From contig NZ_QRGA01000003.1 in the NCBI RefSeq assembly GCF_003367175.1, forward strand, positions 248,681-312,680: a stretch of 64,000 nucleotides of DNA. The letters run 5' to 3'. Numbering within the stretch: the stretch's first letter is position 1; each line of letters starts with the position of its first letter. Positions 9,601-19,308 of the stretch are shown piece after piece. The notes beneath the pieces are model-generated. The model was not told the origin of the DNA and made no database searches. It saw nothing but the letters and a program-made list of their open reading frames with translations. Both the position numbers and the translations under genes were made by a program. This stretch comes from Trinickia dinghuensis. Lineage in GTDB: Bacteria; Pseudomonadota; Gammaproteobacteria; Burkholderiales; Burkholderiaceae.

Positions 9601-10686
9601 GAGTTCGAACCGGGCCACGTCGACGTCGTGAATCTTGCCGCGGTTATGTTCGATCCGCGTCACCTCGAGCCAATTGCCCTGCGGATCGACCATGCGCCAC
9701 CAGGCGAGGTTGTCGAGCGCGGTGCCCCACAGCACGGCCTTCTTGCCGCCCGCGTTCATCGCGACGTTGCCGCCGATGCACGATGCGTCGAGCGAGGTGG
9801 GATCCACGGCGAACACATAGCCGGCGGCCTCGGCCGCCTCCGTCACGCGGCGCGTGACGACGCCGGCACCCGAGAAGATCGTCGGCGTCTTCGTGGCCAC
9901 GCCCGGCAGTTCGGTCAACTCCACGGCGCCGAGTTGCTCGAGCTTTTCCGTATTGATGACGGCCGAGAACGGCGTGAGCGGAACGGCGCCGCCCGTGTAG
10001 CCGGTGCCGCCTCCGCGCGGAATGACCGTCAATCCGAGTTCGAAGCAGGCCTTCACGAGGCGCGCGATCTCGGCTTCGGTGTCCGGGGTCAGCACGACGA
10101 ACGGGTACTCGACGCGCCAGTCGGTCGCATCGGTGACGTGCGAGACGCGCGAGAGGCCGTCGAAGCGAATGTTGTCCTTCTGCGTGCAGCGGCCGAGCAC
10201 CTTCGTCGCCCGGCGGCGCAACTCGGCCATCTTGCCGAACTCGGCCGCGAACGCATCGACGGCGCCGCGCGCGGCCGCGACGAGCATTTCCACGCGCGCG
10301 GCGCGCTCCCGGCCGGCTTCGTCGCCGTGCTCGGTCAGATCCGCGTGGCGGCGCTTCTCGATTTCGCTCAAGCGGTGGTTCAGCGCCTCGATCAGCAGGT
10401 CGCGCCGCTTCGGATTGTCGAGCAGATCGTCCTGCAGATACGGATTGCGGCGCACGACCCAGATGTCGCCGAGCACTTCGTAGAGCATCCGGGCCGAGCG
10501 GCCCGTGCGGCGCTCGGCGCGCAACTCGTCGAGGGCCTTCCAGGCTTCGTCGCCGAGCAGGCGGATGACGATCTCGCGGTCGGAAAACGAGGTGTAGTTG
10601 TACGGGATTTCGCGCAAGCGCGGTTCGGTGTCGGCGGCAGCGACAGCCGCGGCGCCGTGCGGATCGAAGACTTGAGGTGCGTTCAT
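6655..10686 (-). CDS. Giant FAD-linked oxidase / Fe-S / CCG-domain oxidoreductase (DUF3683 family)
   Basis: About 1343 residues. After a DUF3683 N-terminal region (about 25-180) comes a VAO-type FAD-binding domain ([11 protein letters not shown] near 224-233). An FAD-oxidase C-terminal domain of the glycolate/lactate oxidase type ends with [12 protein letters not shown] near 780. Two 4Fe-4S clusters follow ([11 protein letters not shown] near 855, [11 protein letters not shown] near 917), then two cysteine-rich CCG domains (GCGSERLF and CCGYPQ near 1065-1105; SCGTC near 1145; CCGESG near 1225). It therefore joins GlcD-like and GlcF-like parts in one chain and probably oxidises a 2-hydroxy acid such as D-lactate and passes electrons to quinone. 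I chose ATG 10686 (MNAPQVFDP); an upstream ATG at 10722 is possible. Neither has a clear ribosome-binding site. Confidence 0.85.
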   Translation of the reverse strand: MNAPQVFDPHGAAAVAAADTEPRLREIPYNYTSFSDREIVIRLLGDEAWKALDELRAERRTGRSARMLYEVLGDIWVVRRNPYLQDDLLDNPKRRDLLIEALNHRLSEIEKRRHADLTEHGDEAGRERAARVEMLVAAARGAVDAFAAEFGKMAELRRRATKVLGRCTQKDNIRFDGLSRVSHVTDATDWRVEYPFVVLTPDTEAEIARLVKACFELGLTVIPRGGGTGYTGGAVPLTPFSAVINTEKLEQLGAVELTELPGVATKTPTIFSGAGVVTRRVTEAAEAAGYVFAVDPTSLDASCIGGNVAMNAGGKKAVLWGTALDNLAWWRMVDPQGNWLEVTRIEHNRGKIHDVDVARFELKWFDGDAAPGERLLRTEMLSIEGRRFRKEGLGKDVTDKFLAGLPGVQKEGCDGLITSARWVLHKMPAHTRTVCLEFFGQARDAIPSIVEIKDYLFETSKQGGAILAGLEHLDERYLRAVGYATKSKRNAFPKMVLIGDIVGDDADAVAAATSEVVRMANGKSGEGFVAVSAEARKRFWLDRSRTAAIAKHTNAFKINEDVVIPLNRMGEYTDGIERINIELSLKNKLQLVDALEAFFKGGNLPLGKTDDANEIPSAELLEDRVQQALALLARVRARWSFVLEKLDLSLREAQHYLVQLGYEALAEKFADRVDDQPGANVFHVTQDRTIRASWKQEIRAELRQIFNGGEFKPILDEAQAIHKKVLRGRVFVALHMHAGDGNVHTNIPVNSDNYEMLQDAHKAVERIMKLARSLDGVISGEHGIGITKLEFLTEEEIADFRAYKERIDPEGRFNKGKLLPGADLRNAYTPSFGLMGYESLIMQQSDIGAIADSVKDCLRCGKCKPVCATHVPRANLLYSPRNKILATSLLIEAFLYEEQTRRGVSIKHWDEFNDVADHCTVCHKCVTPCPVKIDFGDVSMNMRNLLRKMGKKKFNAGSAAGMFFLNATNPQTINLARTAMMGIGYKAQRLGNDLLKNFTRKQTAHPPATTGRPPVVEQVIHFVNKKMPGNLPKKTARALLDIEDNKIVPIIRNPKTTTVDSEAVFYFPGCGSERLFSQVGLATQAMLWEAGVQTVLPPGYLCCGYPQRGAGQYDKAEKTVTDNRVLFHRVANTLNYLDIKTVVVSCGTCYDQLAGYEFEKIFPGCRIIDIHEFLLEKGIKLDGVSGTRYMYHDPCHTPIKTMDPVKLVNELMGSANDGYKIAKNERCCGESGTFAVARPDISTQVRFRKEEEIRKGAAKLREIPVTSAGASGVEASAAGNGAADIKVLTSCPSCLQGLSRYNEDAGVEADYIVVEMARHVLGENWMAEYVEHANNGGIERVLV

Positions 10687-11188
10687 GGTCGGACGGATCG
10701 AGTGGCCGGGCAAAGCGTCCATCGACGTTTGCGGCCGGCAATGCGCGTCACGCGCAATGAGTTTTCTGGAAACTGGGCGTCGGCAGCGAGGGCTCACCGC
10801 GCGGGTAGGCGCGATCTGAGCATGGCCGTATCAGGTGCGCGCTAGCCGCACGATCGTGCGTGACGGGCATGCCGCTGCGCCGGGGGACGCGCTTCCCGCG
10901 GGGCTGGGGTCAGTGAGGCGGTCCGTGGCTGCCAGCGCATTATCCGGTCCTGGTCTTAAAACGGAATTCTACCGCATGATCTCGATACGCGTTGCTGTGC
11001 AATATGACGCGTTACGCGTACGCGGAAGCGGCGCAAAAGCCCGGCCCGGCGGGCATCCGGCACTTTGCCGACCGGCCGTCCGGTCAATGCCCGATGGATT
11101 TCGCGGTGCGAAAACGGTCGCCCGTTGGCGCTATCATTGTTCTTTTCGCATTTTGCACGCCACGCGAGCCATCCTCGCGCCCAAGCCC
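10687..11188. other. Divergent intergenic region between the FAD oxidase and ilvA
   Basis: About 500 nt separate two divergent genes. Open frames here are extensions of the flanking genes and do not look coding. It must hold promoters for both directions, but I see no convincing -35/-10 pair or repeat. Confidence 0.5.
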
Positions 11189-12721
11189 ATGTCCTCGTCT
11201 TCCCACGATTATCTGAAGAAAATCCTGACCGCCCGCGTCTACGACGTAGCCCGCGAGACGGAACTCGAACCGGCGCGCAATCTGTCGGCCCGCCTGAGCA
11301 ATCGCGTCTTCCTGAAGCGCGAGGACAACCAGCCCGTCTTCTCGTTCAAGCTGCGCGGCGCCTACAACAAGATGGTCCACATCGATGCCGAAGCGCGCTC
11401 GCGCGGCGTCATCACCGCGTCGGCCGGCAATCATGCGCAAGGCGTCGCCTTCTCGGCGGCGCGGCTCGCCGTCAAGGCGGTCATCGTCGTGCCGGTCACG
11501 ACGCCGCAGGTGAAGGTCGACGCCGTGCGCGCGCACGGCGGGCCCACCGTGGAAGTCGTGCAGGCCGGCGAATCGTACAGCGATGCCTACGCGCACGCGC
11601 TCGAACTGCAAAAGGCGCGCGGGCTCACGTTCGTGCATCCGTTCGACGATCCGTACGTGATCGCGGGCCAAGGCACCGTCGCGATGGAAATCCTGAGCCA
11701 GCACCAGGCGCCCATTCACGCGATCTTCGTGCCGATCGGCGGCGGCGGACTGGCCGCTGGGATCGGCGCTTACGTGAAAGCCGTGCGGCCCGACATCAAG
11801 GTCATCGGGGTGCAGACCGAGGACTCGTGCGCCATGGCGCGGTCGATCCAGGCGGGCGAGCGCGTGACGCTGCCCGAGGTGGGCCTGTTCTCCGACGGCA
11901 CGGCCGTCAAGCTCGTCGGCGAGGAAACGTTCCGCCTGTGCCGCCAGTATCTCGACGACGTCCTCACCGTCAACACCGACGCGCTGTGCGCGGCGATCAA
12001 GGACGTCTTCCAAGACACGCGCAGCCTGCTCGAGCCCGCCGGCGCGCTGTCGGTGGCCGGCGCCAAGCAGTACGCCGAGCGCACGGGCGTGACGGCGCAA
12101 ACGCTGGTGGCGATCACTTCCGGCGCGAACATGAACTTCGACCGGATGCGCTTCGTCGCCGAGCGGGCGGAAGTGGGCGAAGCGCGCGAGGCCGTGTTCG
12201 CCGTGACGATCCCCGAGGAGCGCGGCAGCTTCAAGCGTTTCTGCGAACTCGTGGGCGAGCGCAACGTCACCGAATTCAACTACCGGATCGCCGATGCGAG
12301 CGCGGCGCATATCTTCGTCGGCGTGCAGATCAAGAGCCGCGGTGAATCGGCATCGATCGCCCAAGCGTTCGAGCAGCATGGCTTTCCGACCGTCGACCTG
12401 ACGGGCGACGAACTGTCGAAGCAGCACATTCGCTATATGGTCGGCGGCCGCTCGCCGCTCGCGCGCGACGAGCGCCTGTTCCGCTTCGAGTTCCCCGAGC
12501 GGCCCGGCGCGCTGATGAAATTCCTCTCGTCGATGGCGCCCGAATGGAACATCAGCCTCTTTCACTATCGCAATCAGGGCGCGGACTACAGTTCGATTCT
12601 CGTCGGCATTCAAGTGCCGCAATCGGACAACGACGCGTTCGCGCGATTCCTGTCGACGCTCGGCTATCCGCACTGGGACGAAAGCGGCAACCCCGTCTAT
12701 CGGCTGTTCCTTGCGCAATAG
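11189..12721 (+). CDS. ilvA: IlvA, biosynthetic threonine ammonia-lyase
   Basis: The 510-residue enzyme deaminates threonine to 2-oxobutanoate, the first step of isoleucine synthesis. The PLP lysine is in SFKLRGAYNKM (K54) and the phosphate-binding glycine loop GGGGLAAG lies near 186-193. The C-terminal third (about 330-505) has two ACT-like regulatory domains (GSFKRFCELVGERNVTEFNYR and PERPGALMKFLSSM), which bind isoleucine/valine and mark the biosynthetic form rather than the catabolic one. ATG 11189 gives the expected N-terminus (MSSSSHDYLKKILTARVYDVA); the frame is open further upstream but that part does not look coding. Confidence 0.96.
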   Translation: MSSSSHDYLKKILTARVYDVARETELEPARNLSARLSNRVFLKREDNQPVFSFKLRGAYNKMVHIDAEARSRGVITASAGNHAQGVAFSAARLAVKAVIVVPVTTPQVKVDAVRAHGGPTVEVVQAGESYSDAYAHALELQKARGLTFVHPFDDPYVIAGQGTVAMEILSQHQAPIHAIFVPIGGGGLAAGIGAYVKAVRPDIKVIGVQTEDSCAMARSIQAGERVTLPEVGLFSDGTAVKLVGEETFRLCRQYLDDVLTVNTDALCAAIKDVFQDTRSLLEPAGALSVAGAKQYAERTGVTAQTLVAITSGANMNFDRMRFVAERAEVGEAREAVFAVTIPEERGSFKRFCELVGERNVTEFNYRIADASAAHIFVGVQIKSRGESASIAQAFEQHGFPTVDLTGDELSKQHIRYMVGGRSPLARDERLFRFEFPERPGALMKFLSSMAPEWNISLFHYRNQGADYSSILVGIQVPQSDNDAFARFLSTLGYPHWDESGNPVYRLFLAQ

Positions 12722-12797
12722 CGTGCCATGACGCGGCGTGGCGACACGCCCTCTCGCTCAACGCATCGACGCCCTAGCCTTTAATCGACCGAACACC

Positions 12798-13622
12798 ATG
12801 ACTCCCGAACACTCGCCGCTCGGCAAGAGCGCGACCTACACCGAGCAGTACGATCCGTCGCTGCTGTTTCCGATCGCCCGCAACCGCGCGCGCGAAGCGA
12901 TCGGGATCACGAGCACGCTGCCGTTTTTCGGCACCGACATCTGGAACGCCTACGAACTGTCCTGGCTCAACCCGCGCGGCAAGCCGCAAATCGCGATCGC
13001 GACGTTCTTCGTGCCGGCCGAATCGCCGAACATCGTCGAATCGAAGTCGTTCAAGCTCTATCTGGGCTCGTTCGCTCAGACGACCCTCGAGTCCGTCGAT
13101 GCGCTGCGCGATATGCTCAAGCGCGACGTGTCGACCGCTTGCGGCGCATCCGTGTCGGTGCACCTGGCGACGCCGGCGGAATTTCAGAAAATCGAGTTCG
13201 AGGAGTTCGACGGGCTGTCGCTCGACCGCCTCGATCTCGATACCGACATCTACGAGCCCGACCCGACGCTGCTGAAGGCCGCGGAGGGCGAAGCCCCCGT
13301 AGAAGAAACGCTGTACTCGAATCTGCTGAAGTCGAACTGTCCCGTGACGGGGCAGCCGGATTGGGGCAGCGTGCAGATTCATTACGTCGGCCCGCAGATC
13401 GATCACGCGGGGCTGCTGCGCTACATCATTTCGTATCGCTCGCACACGGGCTTTCACGAGCAATGCGTCGAACGCATCTTCACCGACATCATGCGCGAAT
13501 GCCGCCCCGTGAAGCTGGCCGTCTATGCCCGCTACACGCGCCGCGGCGGGCTCGACATCAATCCGTTCCGCACCAACTACAACCTGCCGATGCCGGACAA
13601 CGCGCGCACGGCGCGGCAGTGA
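12798..13622 (+). CDS. queF: QueF, NADPH-dependent preQ0 reductase (type II)
   Basis: The 274-residue enzyme reduces 7-cyano-7-deazaguanine to preQ1 in queuosine synthesis. The NADPH-binding [10 protein letters not shown] motif is at 81-90. The nucleophilic Cys and the general-acid Asp of [11 protein letters not shown] are C181 and D188, with the same seven-residue spacing as in E. coli QueF. The length marks the two-domain type II form. ATG 12798 (MTPEHSPLG) is chosen over the upstream in-frame ATG 12738 because conservation begins there. It follows ilvA by 76 nt. Confidence 0.95.
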   Translation: MTPEHSPLGKSATYTEQYDPSLLFPIARNRAREAIGITSTLPFFGTDIWNAYELSWLNPRGKPQIAIATFFVPAESPNIVESKSFKLYLGSFAQTTLESVDALRDMLKRDVSTACGASVSVHLATPAEFQKIEFEEFDGLSLDRLDLDTDIYEPDPTLLKAAEGEAPVEETLYSNLLKSNCPVTGQPDWGSVQIHYVGPQIDHAGLLRYIISYRSHTGFHEQCVERIFTDIMRECRPVKLAVYARYTRRGGLDINPFRTNYNLPMPDNARTARQ

Positions 13623-13634
13623 GTGCCGATACGA

Positions 13635-15152
13635 TCAGAACGGTTCGCCGGTAGCGTGCGCCGACGGACCGCCGCTTCCTTCCCGCGCATCGCCCGCGGC
13701 CTTCGCGCCGCGCGGCACGAAGCGTCCCGCGCGCTCGCCCGACGGCGCGCGATCGCGATACGAAAGCACACCGTTGACCCACACGGCGTCGATGCCTTCG
13801 GCCGCCTGGCGCGGATTGTCGAACGTCGCCACGTCGCGCACGCTCGTGGGATCGAACAGCACGAGATCGGCGTGGTACCCGACATGGATCTCGCCTCGCT
13901 TCTCTAAGCCGAAGCGCCGGGCCGACAGCCCCGTCATCTTGCGCACGGCCTCCTCGAGCGGTATCAGCCGCACGTCGCGCGCGTAATGTCCAAGGACGCG
14001 CGCAAACGTGCCCCACAGCCGCGGATGCGGCAGCGGATCGTTCGGCAAGCCGTCCGATCCCACCATCGTGGCCGGATGCGCCAGGATGCGGCGCACGTCG
14101 TCTTCAGACATGTTGTGGTAAACCGCGCCGGCCGGCTGCAAGCGGGCAGCAGCTTCCTGCTGCGTCACGCCCCAGTCGCCGGCGATGGCAGACAGTCGTT
14201 TGCCCGATGCTTCGGGATGCGGCGTCGACCACGTCACCGTGATCTCGATATCGCCCGTGACCTGCTTCAGATCGAGCGTGGTCGAGCTGCGGTCGTACGG
14301 ATAGCAGTCGCAGCCGATGCGCTGCGCCTCGCGTGCGCGTTCCAGTGACGCAAGTACTTCGATGCTGCGCCCCCAGTTGCGCGGCCCGGCGCACTTCAGG
14401 TGCGAAACGACGACGGGCACGCGCGCATGCCGGCCGATGCGGCAGGCTTCGTCGAAGGCGTCGAGGATTGCGTCGAACTCGCTGCGCATGTGTGTCGTAT
14501 AGAGCGCGCCCGCTTGCGCGAGCGGCTCGGCGAGCGCCATCACTTCCTCGGTCGGTGCATTGATGGCGGACGCGTAGGCGAGCCCCGAACTCAATCCGAG
14601 CGCGCCGTGCTCGAGCGCGTCAGCCAGCTGCGCACGCATCGCGTCGATCTCCTCGTGCGTGGCGGCGCGATCGAGCCGGTCCATGTGATTGCTGCGCAAT
14701 GCCGTATGGCCGACGAGCGCCGCCACGTTGACGGCCGGGCGCGCGACGTTCACCGCCTCGACATAGGCGGCGAACGTCGGATACTGGAACGCGCCGCGCT
14801 CGCCGAGCAGATTCATCGGATCGGGCGGCTCGCCGCGCAGCGCGACGGGCGACGCGCTGATGCCGCAGTTGCCGACGATCACCGTCGTCACGCCCTGCGA
14901 GAGCTTGGGCAGCATCTGCGGCTCGCGGATCACGTGGGTGTCGTCGTGCGTGTGCACGTCGATGAAGCCCGGCGCCAACGCACGGCCATCGGCTTCGACG
15001 ATCTCCTCGGCGATCCAATTCGACAGATTGCCGACGGCCACGATCGTCTCGCCGCGGATCGCGACGTCGCGCACGACGGGCGGTTTCCCCGTGCCGTCGT
15101 AAAGCGTGGCGCCGTAGATCAGCGTATCGGCGGCTTCGGGATGAGAATGCAT
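13635..15152 (-). CDS. N-acyl-D-amino-acid deacylase, copy 1 (amidohydrolase superfamily)
   Basis: A 505-residue metal-dependent D-aminoacylase that releases D-amino acids from N-acyl forms. The metal ligands of the family are all present: H67 and H69 (VHTHDDTH), the bridging Cys of VGNCGIS (C96), His in YTTHMRSE and in VSHLKCAG, and Asp in VGSDGLPND. By eye it is about four-fifths identical to the second deacylase at 19309-20790, to which it lies in opposite orientation. ATG 15152 (MHSHPEAADT) aligns with the start of copy 2; the upstream frame is non-coding. It is divergent from the IclR gene and meets queF tail to tail with a 12-nt gap. Confidence 0.92.
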   Translation of the reverse strand: MHSHPEAADTLIYGATLYDGTGKPPVVRDVAIRGETIVAVGNLSNWIAEEIVEADGRALAPGFIDVHTHDDTHVIREPQMLPKLSQGVTTVIVGNCGISASPVALRGEPPDPMNLLGERGAFQYPTFAAYVEAVNVARPAVNVAALVGHTALRSNHMDRLDRAATHEEIDAMRAQLADALEHGALGLSSGLAYASAINAPTEEVMALAEPLAQAGALYTTHMRSEFDAILDAFDEACRIGRHARVPVVVSHLKCAGPRNWGRSIEVLASLERAREAQRIGCDCYPYDRSSTTLDLKQVTGDIEITVTWSTPHPEASGKRLSAIAGDWGVTQQEAAARLQPAGAVYHNMSEDDVRRILAHPATMVGSDGLPNDPLPHPRLWGTFARVLGHYARDVRLIPLEEAVRKMTGLSARRFGLEKRGEIHVGYHADLVLFDPTSVRDVATFDNPRQAAEGIDAVWVNGVLSYRDRAPSGERAGRFVPRGAKAAGDAREGSGGPSAHATGEPF

Positions 15153-15215
15153 GGTTCGTCTCCGGGGGCGGGGGCGGGCGCGGGCGGCTCGGCAGCGCGA
15201 CAAGACACGACGCGG

Positions 15216-15257
15216 CGGCGCCGGCTTGCCGAGTATCCTACTCGTACTTTCCGTGCG
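15216..15257 (+). repeat. 42-bp direct repeat, copy A
   Basis: This sequence matches 21225-21266 at 39 of 42 positions in the same orientation. It contains the palindrome GAGTATCCTACTC (15231-15243). It lies in the divergent region between deacylase copy 1 and the IclR gene. It is followed at 15266-15286 by a small inverted repeat (CTCGG...CCGAG) resembling the hairpin that follows copy B. It is most likely a regulatory site of the D-amino-acid locus. Confidence 0.6.
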
Positions 15258-15416
15258 ATGACCTTCTCGGCTGTTCGGCAACCGAGCTTCACGCGGCGGC
15301 CGTTCCGGCCATGGCTCGCACGCCGGCGCACCGCATTGCCTTGTTGAAGAATGGCTGGTTCAACTGCGGAATACGCTAAGATGCGCAAACCTCTCTGATC
15401 CGTAGTCGGATTTTCG

Positions 15417-16271
15417 ATGCGAAATACCTCCCCGCAACACGCCGCGAAGGCTGCACAGGAATTGGACGAGCCCACCGCCGCCGTCGAACCCGATAACGAC
15501 ACGAATCCGTCGGACGGCGGCAGACGAAAGCGGACCGGCGCACTCGACCGCGCGGTACAGATTCTGGATCGCATTCAGGAAGTGAACGCCCCGATGACGG
15601 CCTACGAGGTCGCCCGGTCGGTGGGCGCGCCGTTGACCACCGTCTATACGATCATCAACGACCTCGTCGACAAGCGCCTGCTGACCCGCAATCGGGAAGG
15701 CAGCGTCTGGCTCGGGCCCCGCCTGTACGGCTATGGATTGACGTATGTCGGCTCGCTGGACTTCATGGAGGTGGCCGCGGACGAAATGCGCCGCCTGGCC
15801 GAGGAGGTCGAGGAAACGGTTCAGCTTTGCGGATGCGATGAAGGCATGATGGTCGTGCTGGACATGAAGGAAGGGCCGGGCCACTTCAAGGTGACGTCGA
15901 AGGTCGGAAGCCGCGTACCGCTCAACTGGACGGCATCGGGACGGCTGCTCGTGGGACACATGCCGCGCAAGGAACTCGAACGGTTCTTTGCGCGTCACGC
16001 CTTGCCTTCGCCCACCGGCCGGGCCGTCACCGATCCCGTGCAGCTCGCTGAAATGGCCCACGTCGCGCTGGCTCAGCGCCTCGCTCAGCAAATCGGAGAA
16101 TCCGAGGTTGCCGTGGCGTGTCTCGCCTCGCCGATCCTGAATCGCGACAGTCAATGCGCACTCGTGATTTCGCTCGTTTTGCCCGAGCAAAAGGCCCTGC
16201 AGCGGTACGATTTTTATGCGAGCGCCGTGAAGGCCGCTGCTCGCCGGATCGAGGAGCGCTTGGGCTGGTAA
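15417..16271 (+). CDS. IclR-family transcriptional regulator of the D-amino-acid locus
   Basis: The 284-residue protein has a disordered polar N-terminus of about 40 residues, an IclR winged helix-turn-helix (about 42-105; ALDRAVQILDRIQEVN ... GAPLTTVYTIINDLVDKRLL) and an effector-binding domain (about 120-280). It lies between deacylase copy 1 and the symporter-porin-deacylase group, so it probably controls both directions in response to a D-amino acid or its N-acyl form. Candidate operators are the AT-rich palindromes at 16384-16500 and the 42-bp repeats. Confidence 0.9.
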   Translation: MRNTSPQHAAKAAQELDEPTAAVEPDNDTNPSDGGRRKRTGALDRAVQILDRIQEVNAPMTAYEVARSVGAPLTTVYTIINDLVDKRLLTRNREGSVWLGPRLYGYGLTYVGSLDFMEVAADEMRRLAEEVEETVQLCGCDEGMMVVLDMKEGPGHFKVTSKVGSRVPLNWTASGRLLVGHMPRKELERFFARHALPSPTGRAVTDPVQLAEMAHVALAQRLAQQIGESEVAVACLASPILNRDSQCALVISLVLPEQKALQRYDFYASAVKAAARRIEERLGW

Positions 16272-16383
16272 GCCCGGGCTTCGCCCCATCTCTTTTGCCG
16301 GGCCGCGGCGCCCGGACAGCCCTCCCGCAATGAAAATTTACCCCCTTGGCGGCAGCCTTTGCTCATTCTCGATATTGCTTAAT

Positions 16384-16500
16384 TACGATATATAGAACGC
16401 AATTGCGCACACCAAAATCCGACGGTCGATCCGGGTTTGTGACCACTTGACGCACGTGTTTGCTCGCGTAGACTGCATTCGCAACTACGGTATATATACC
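16384..16500. promoter_or_regulatory. Two related AT-rich palindromic sites before the symporter gene
   Basis: The otherwise gene-free stretch 16272-16647 holds TACGATATATAGAACGC at 16384-16400 and TACGGTATATATACC at 16486-16500. The second contains a perfect 12-bp palindrome (GGTATATATACC, 16489-16500). The two share TACGRTATATA. Their AT core between GC edges resembles IclR-type operators such as the one at 47547. I infer that they bind the neighbouring IclR protein. Confidence 0.4.
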
Positions 16501-16647
16501 TTAATTAGGAAGCCAAGAGGGTGGACGACCGTAGGCTCCGGGGGTCATACCGTGACGCCTGGCCCGACTCCGACACGCGCGCCCGCTGCGCGCCGCCGGC
16601 TGGGCAACGCTCCGTGTGACAACGTCTTAACGTTCAAGGGTCGCGCC

Positions 16648-18111
16648 ATGAAAAGCCAGATCTTCCTTGTAGGCTTTGTTGCCTACGTCATCGTCATGAT
16701 AGGTGTGAGTGCGCTCGTCGCACGACGGCAGCGATCGGGCGCCGATTTTCTGCTCGGCGGCCGCGCCTTTCCTATGTTTCTGACACTTGGCAGCACTGTT
16801 GCGACCATGGTTGGAACCGGTTCCAGTATAGGCGCGGTCGGATTCGCCTACAAGAACGGCTGGGCGGGCGGGCTGTATGGCCTCGGTGGCGCGGTCGGCA
16901 TTCTGCTGCTGGCGTGGATGTTCGCACCGGTGCGCAAATACGAGTTCATGACGATGAGCGAGGAGTTGTCCTACTACGTCGGCGGCAATCGGATCGTCAA
17001 GAACTTCTCCGGCGTCCTGATGCTGGTGGCATCGCTGGGCTGGCTCGGTTCGCACATTCTGGGCGGGGGCCTTTATCTCGCCTGGATCGCGCACATCGAC
17101 CTGACGCTTGCGAAGGTCCTGATCGCGATCGGCTTCGCGGCATACGTCGTGATCGGGGGATACACGGCCATGGTATGGACCGACACCCTGCAGGCGATCG
17201 TCCTGTTCGTGGGATTCGTGCTGATCGCGATCGTGTCCGTTTCGATGGCGGGCGGCGTCGGCCATATTCAGGCGGCGATGGATCCGTCCGCCGTCAGCTT
17301 CCTCGCGCTCGGCAAGATCGGCCCGGTGCATGCGCTCTCCCTTTCCGTGGCCGTGGCCGTGGGTGTGCTCGCTACGCCCTCCTATCGTCAGCGCATCTAT
17401 GCGGGCCGCGACGCGGCTACCGTACGCCGCTCGTTCGTGATCTCCGGCACGCTCTATTTCTTCTTCTCCGCGCTGCCGGCGCTCATCGGGATGGCGGCAC
17501 ACGTGCTGAATCCTCACCTGAGCAACTCGGATTTCGCATTTCCCTATCTGGCATCCGAGGTCCTGCCGCTCTGGCTCGGCATGATCGTGCTGACGGCGGC
17601 CATGTCGTCGACCCTGTCGACGTCGAGCGCCGATTCGGTGGCCGCCGTTTCCCTGCTCCTGATCGACGTGCGCGGCATCTTTACCCGCACCTCTCCCGAT
17701 CCGGCCAAGGCCATCGTGCGCTCGCGAGTGGGATTGCTGGCGGTCATCGGCGTTGCGCTGCTGCTGGCCCTGCCGTCGAGCGACATCATCAACTACATCA
17801 CGAAGATGATCGCGACCGTCCTCTCCGGGCTGTTCGCCTGCGGCGTACTCGGCCGCTTCTGGCCGCGCTTCACGTGGCAGGGCGCTCTCGCCAGCCTCAT
17901 TTGCGCGTCGGGTGTTTCGCTGGCCGTGATTTCCATCGATTCCTGGAGCGCGTTCTGGGGCAACCCGGTCATTCCTTCGGTTCTGGTCGCATTCGCCGCC
18001 GGCGTTCTCGTCAGCCTCGTTACGCCGCCCGGGCGCGTGACGCGCGAGGAAGCGCTCGTACTGCTCGCCAAGGAACGCCAACAGATGGAACGGGTCGTGT
18101 CCGCGCATTGA
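16648..18111 (+). CDS. Sodium:solute symporter (SSS family)
   Basis: The 487-residue integral membrane protein has about thirteen hydrophobic segments. It has the SSS signature, including DFLLGGRAFPMFLTLGSTVATMVGTGS near the N-terminus and the Ser/Thr-rich SSTLSTSSADSVAA segment that in SSS proteins forms part of the sodium site. ATG 16648 (MKSQIFLVGF) is the start that begins with a membrane helix; the upstream open frame (from 16447) is not coding. Its position before a porin and an N-acyl-D-amino-acid deacylase suggests that it imports D-amino acids or their N-acyl derivatives; this is inferred from context. Confidence 0.9.
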   Translation: MKSQIFLVGFVAYVIVMIGVSALVARRQRSGADFLLGGRAFPMFLTLGSTVATMVGTGSSIGAVGFAYKNGWAGGLYGLGGAVGILLLAWMFAPVRKYEFMTMSEELSYYVGGNRIVKNFSGVLMLVASLGWLGSHILGGGLYLAWIAHIDLTLAKVLIAIGFAAYVVIGGYTAMVWTDTLQAIVLFVGFVLIAIVSVSMAGGVGHIQAAMDPSAVSFLALGKIGPVHALSLSVAVAVGVLATPSYRQRIYAGRDAATVRRSFVISGTLYFFFSALPALIGMAAHVLNPHLSNSDFAFPYLASEVLPLWLGMIVLTAAMSSTLSTSSADSVAAVSLLLIDVRGIFTRTSPDPAKAIVRSRVGLLAVIGVALLLALPSSDIINYITKMIATVLSGLFACGVLGRFWPRFTWQGALASLICASGVSLAVISIDSWSAFWGNPVIPSVLVAFAAGVLVSLVTPPGRVTREEALVLLAKERQQMERVVSAH

Positions 18112-18197
18112 CCGGCCCCGCCTGCCCTACCCGCGAGTGTCCCCGCAGGGACACCGCGACTTCTCGTCGTATCACTCGTCAATCATAAGGAATGCAG

Positions 18198-19307
18198 ATG
18201 AAAAAGATTGCGCTCCAGGGGATCGTTCTGGCGTCGGCCGTGGCTGCACAAGCCGCCTATGCACAAAGCAGCGTGACGCTGTACGGTATCGTCGATGCGG
18301 GCTTTACCTACTCCAACAACCAGCGAGGCAACAGCGCATGGCAGGCCACGCAGGGCAACGTCCAGGGCTCCCGCTGGGGATTGACCGGGGTGGAAGACCT
18401 CGGGGGCGGGACGAAAGCCACCTTTAGGTTGGAAGATGGCTTTTCGGCGGAGACGGGCGCCCTTGGGCAGGGTGGCCGCATCTTCGGCCGCAGCGCCTGG
18501 GTGGCGCTCGGCAATGCTAAGTGGGGTACCGTGACGCTCGGCCGGCAGTACAACAGCGTGCAGGACTATCTCTGGCAGGAACAGCCCAACGGCGTGGGCG
18601 CGTTGAGCCAGTATGCCAATGCGATCTACGACAACGACGACATCAACAATACATATCGCACCAACAACGCGGTCAAGTACACGACGCCGACCTTCTCCGG
18701 TTTCACCGCCGATGCGATGTACGCGTTTTCCAATACGGCGGGCGCGTTCGGCAGCAACAGGGCCTGGAGCGTTGGCGCGGACTACGTGAACGGTCCGATC
18801 CGGCTCGATGCGGCTTATTCGCTCGTGGATTCGCCGGCCATCAACACGGCCGGCGCGGCCCCTTCAGACAACTATTACTCGACGTCCTCGTCGATCATCG
18901 GCAATGTGGCCCGCAACCAGGTGTGGGGCGCCGGCGGAGCTTATACGTTCGGGCCGGCCATCGTTTCGCTGCTCTACACGAACTCGACCTTCGACATCAT
19001 CGGCGGCGGACGTCTGCATTTCGCAAACTACGAGGCCAACGTCCGGTATTGGTTGACGCCCGCGACCCAGCTCGCAGCCGGCTACATCTATACGAACCAG
19101 AAAGCCAATACGGCTACGGCAGGCAACGCGCACTACAACCAGATCGCAATCGGCGGCGATTACTTTCTCTCGAAATCGACCGACCTGTACCTGAACGGGA
19201 TCTACCAGAGGGGGTCGGGCGCCAACGCGTGGATCGAGGGCATCGGCGCGCCGTCCAGTACGTCCAGCCAGGTCGCCGTCGTCACCGGCATTCGGCACAA
19301 GTTCTGA
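18198..19307 (+). CDS. Outer-membrane porin, Burkholderia general-porin type
   Basis: A 369-residue trimeric-porin-like beta-barrel. The signal peptide (MKKIALQGIVLASAVAAQAAYA) is followed by QSSVTLYGIVDAGFTYSNN, the standard opening of this family, and the protein ends in the Phe typical of barrel assembly (IRHKF). ATG 18198 is preferred to ATG 18192 because the AAGGA at 18186-18190 is correctly spaced only for the former. The next gene begins one base after its stop codon, so porin and deacylase copy 2 are cotranscribed. Confidence 0.93.
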   Translation: MKKIALQGIVLASAVAAQAAYAQSSVTLYGIVDAGFTYSNNQRGNSAWQATQGNVQGSRWGLTGVEDLGGGTKATFRLEDGFSAETGALGQGGRIFGRSAWVALGNAKWGTVTLGRQYNSVQDYLWQEQPNGVGALSQYANAIYDNDDINNTYRTNNAVKYTTPTFSGFTADAMYAFSNTAGAFGSNRAWSVGADYVNGPIRLDAAYSLVDSPAINTAGAAPSDNYYSTSSSIIGNVARNQVWGAGGAYTFGPAIVSLLYTNSTFDIIGGGRLHFANYEANVRYWLTPATQLAAGYIYTNQKANTATAGNAHYNQIAIGGDYFLSKSTDLYLNGIYQRGSGANAWIEGIGAPSSTSSQVAVVTGIRHKF

Positions 19308-19308
19308 C

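Noticed and set aside
11084-12718. 544-codon minus-strand frame
   Set aside because: Antisense to ilvA, whose PLP lysine and ACT-like domains are unmistakable; the antisense translation is Arg/His-rich with no motif.
16627-18108. 493-codon minus-strand frame
   Set aside because: Antisense of the sodium symporter gene, with Arg/His/Asp-rich translation and no motif.
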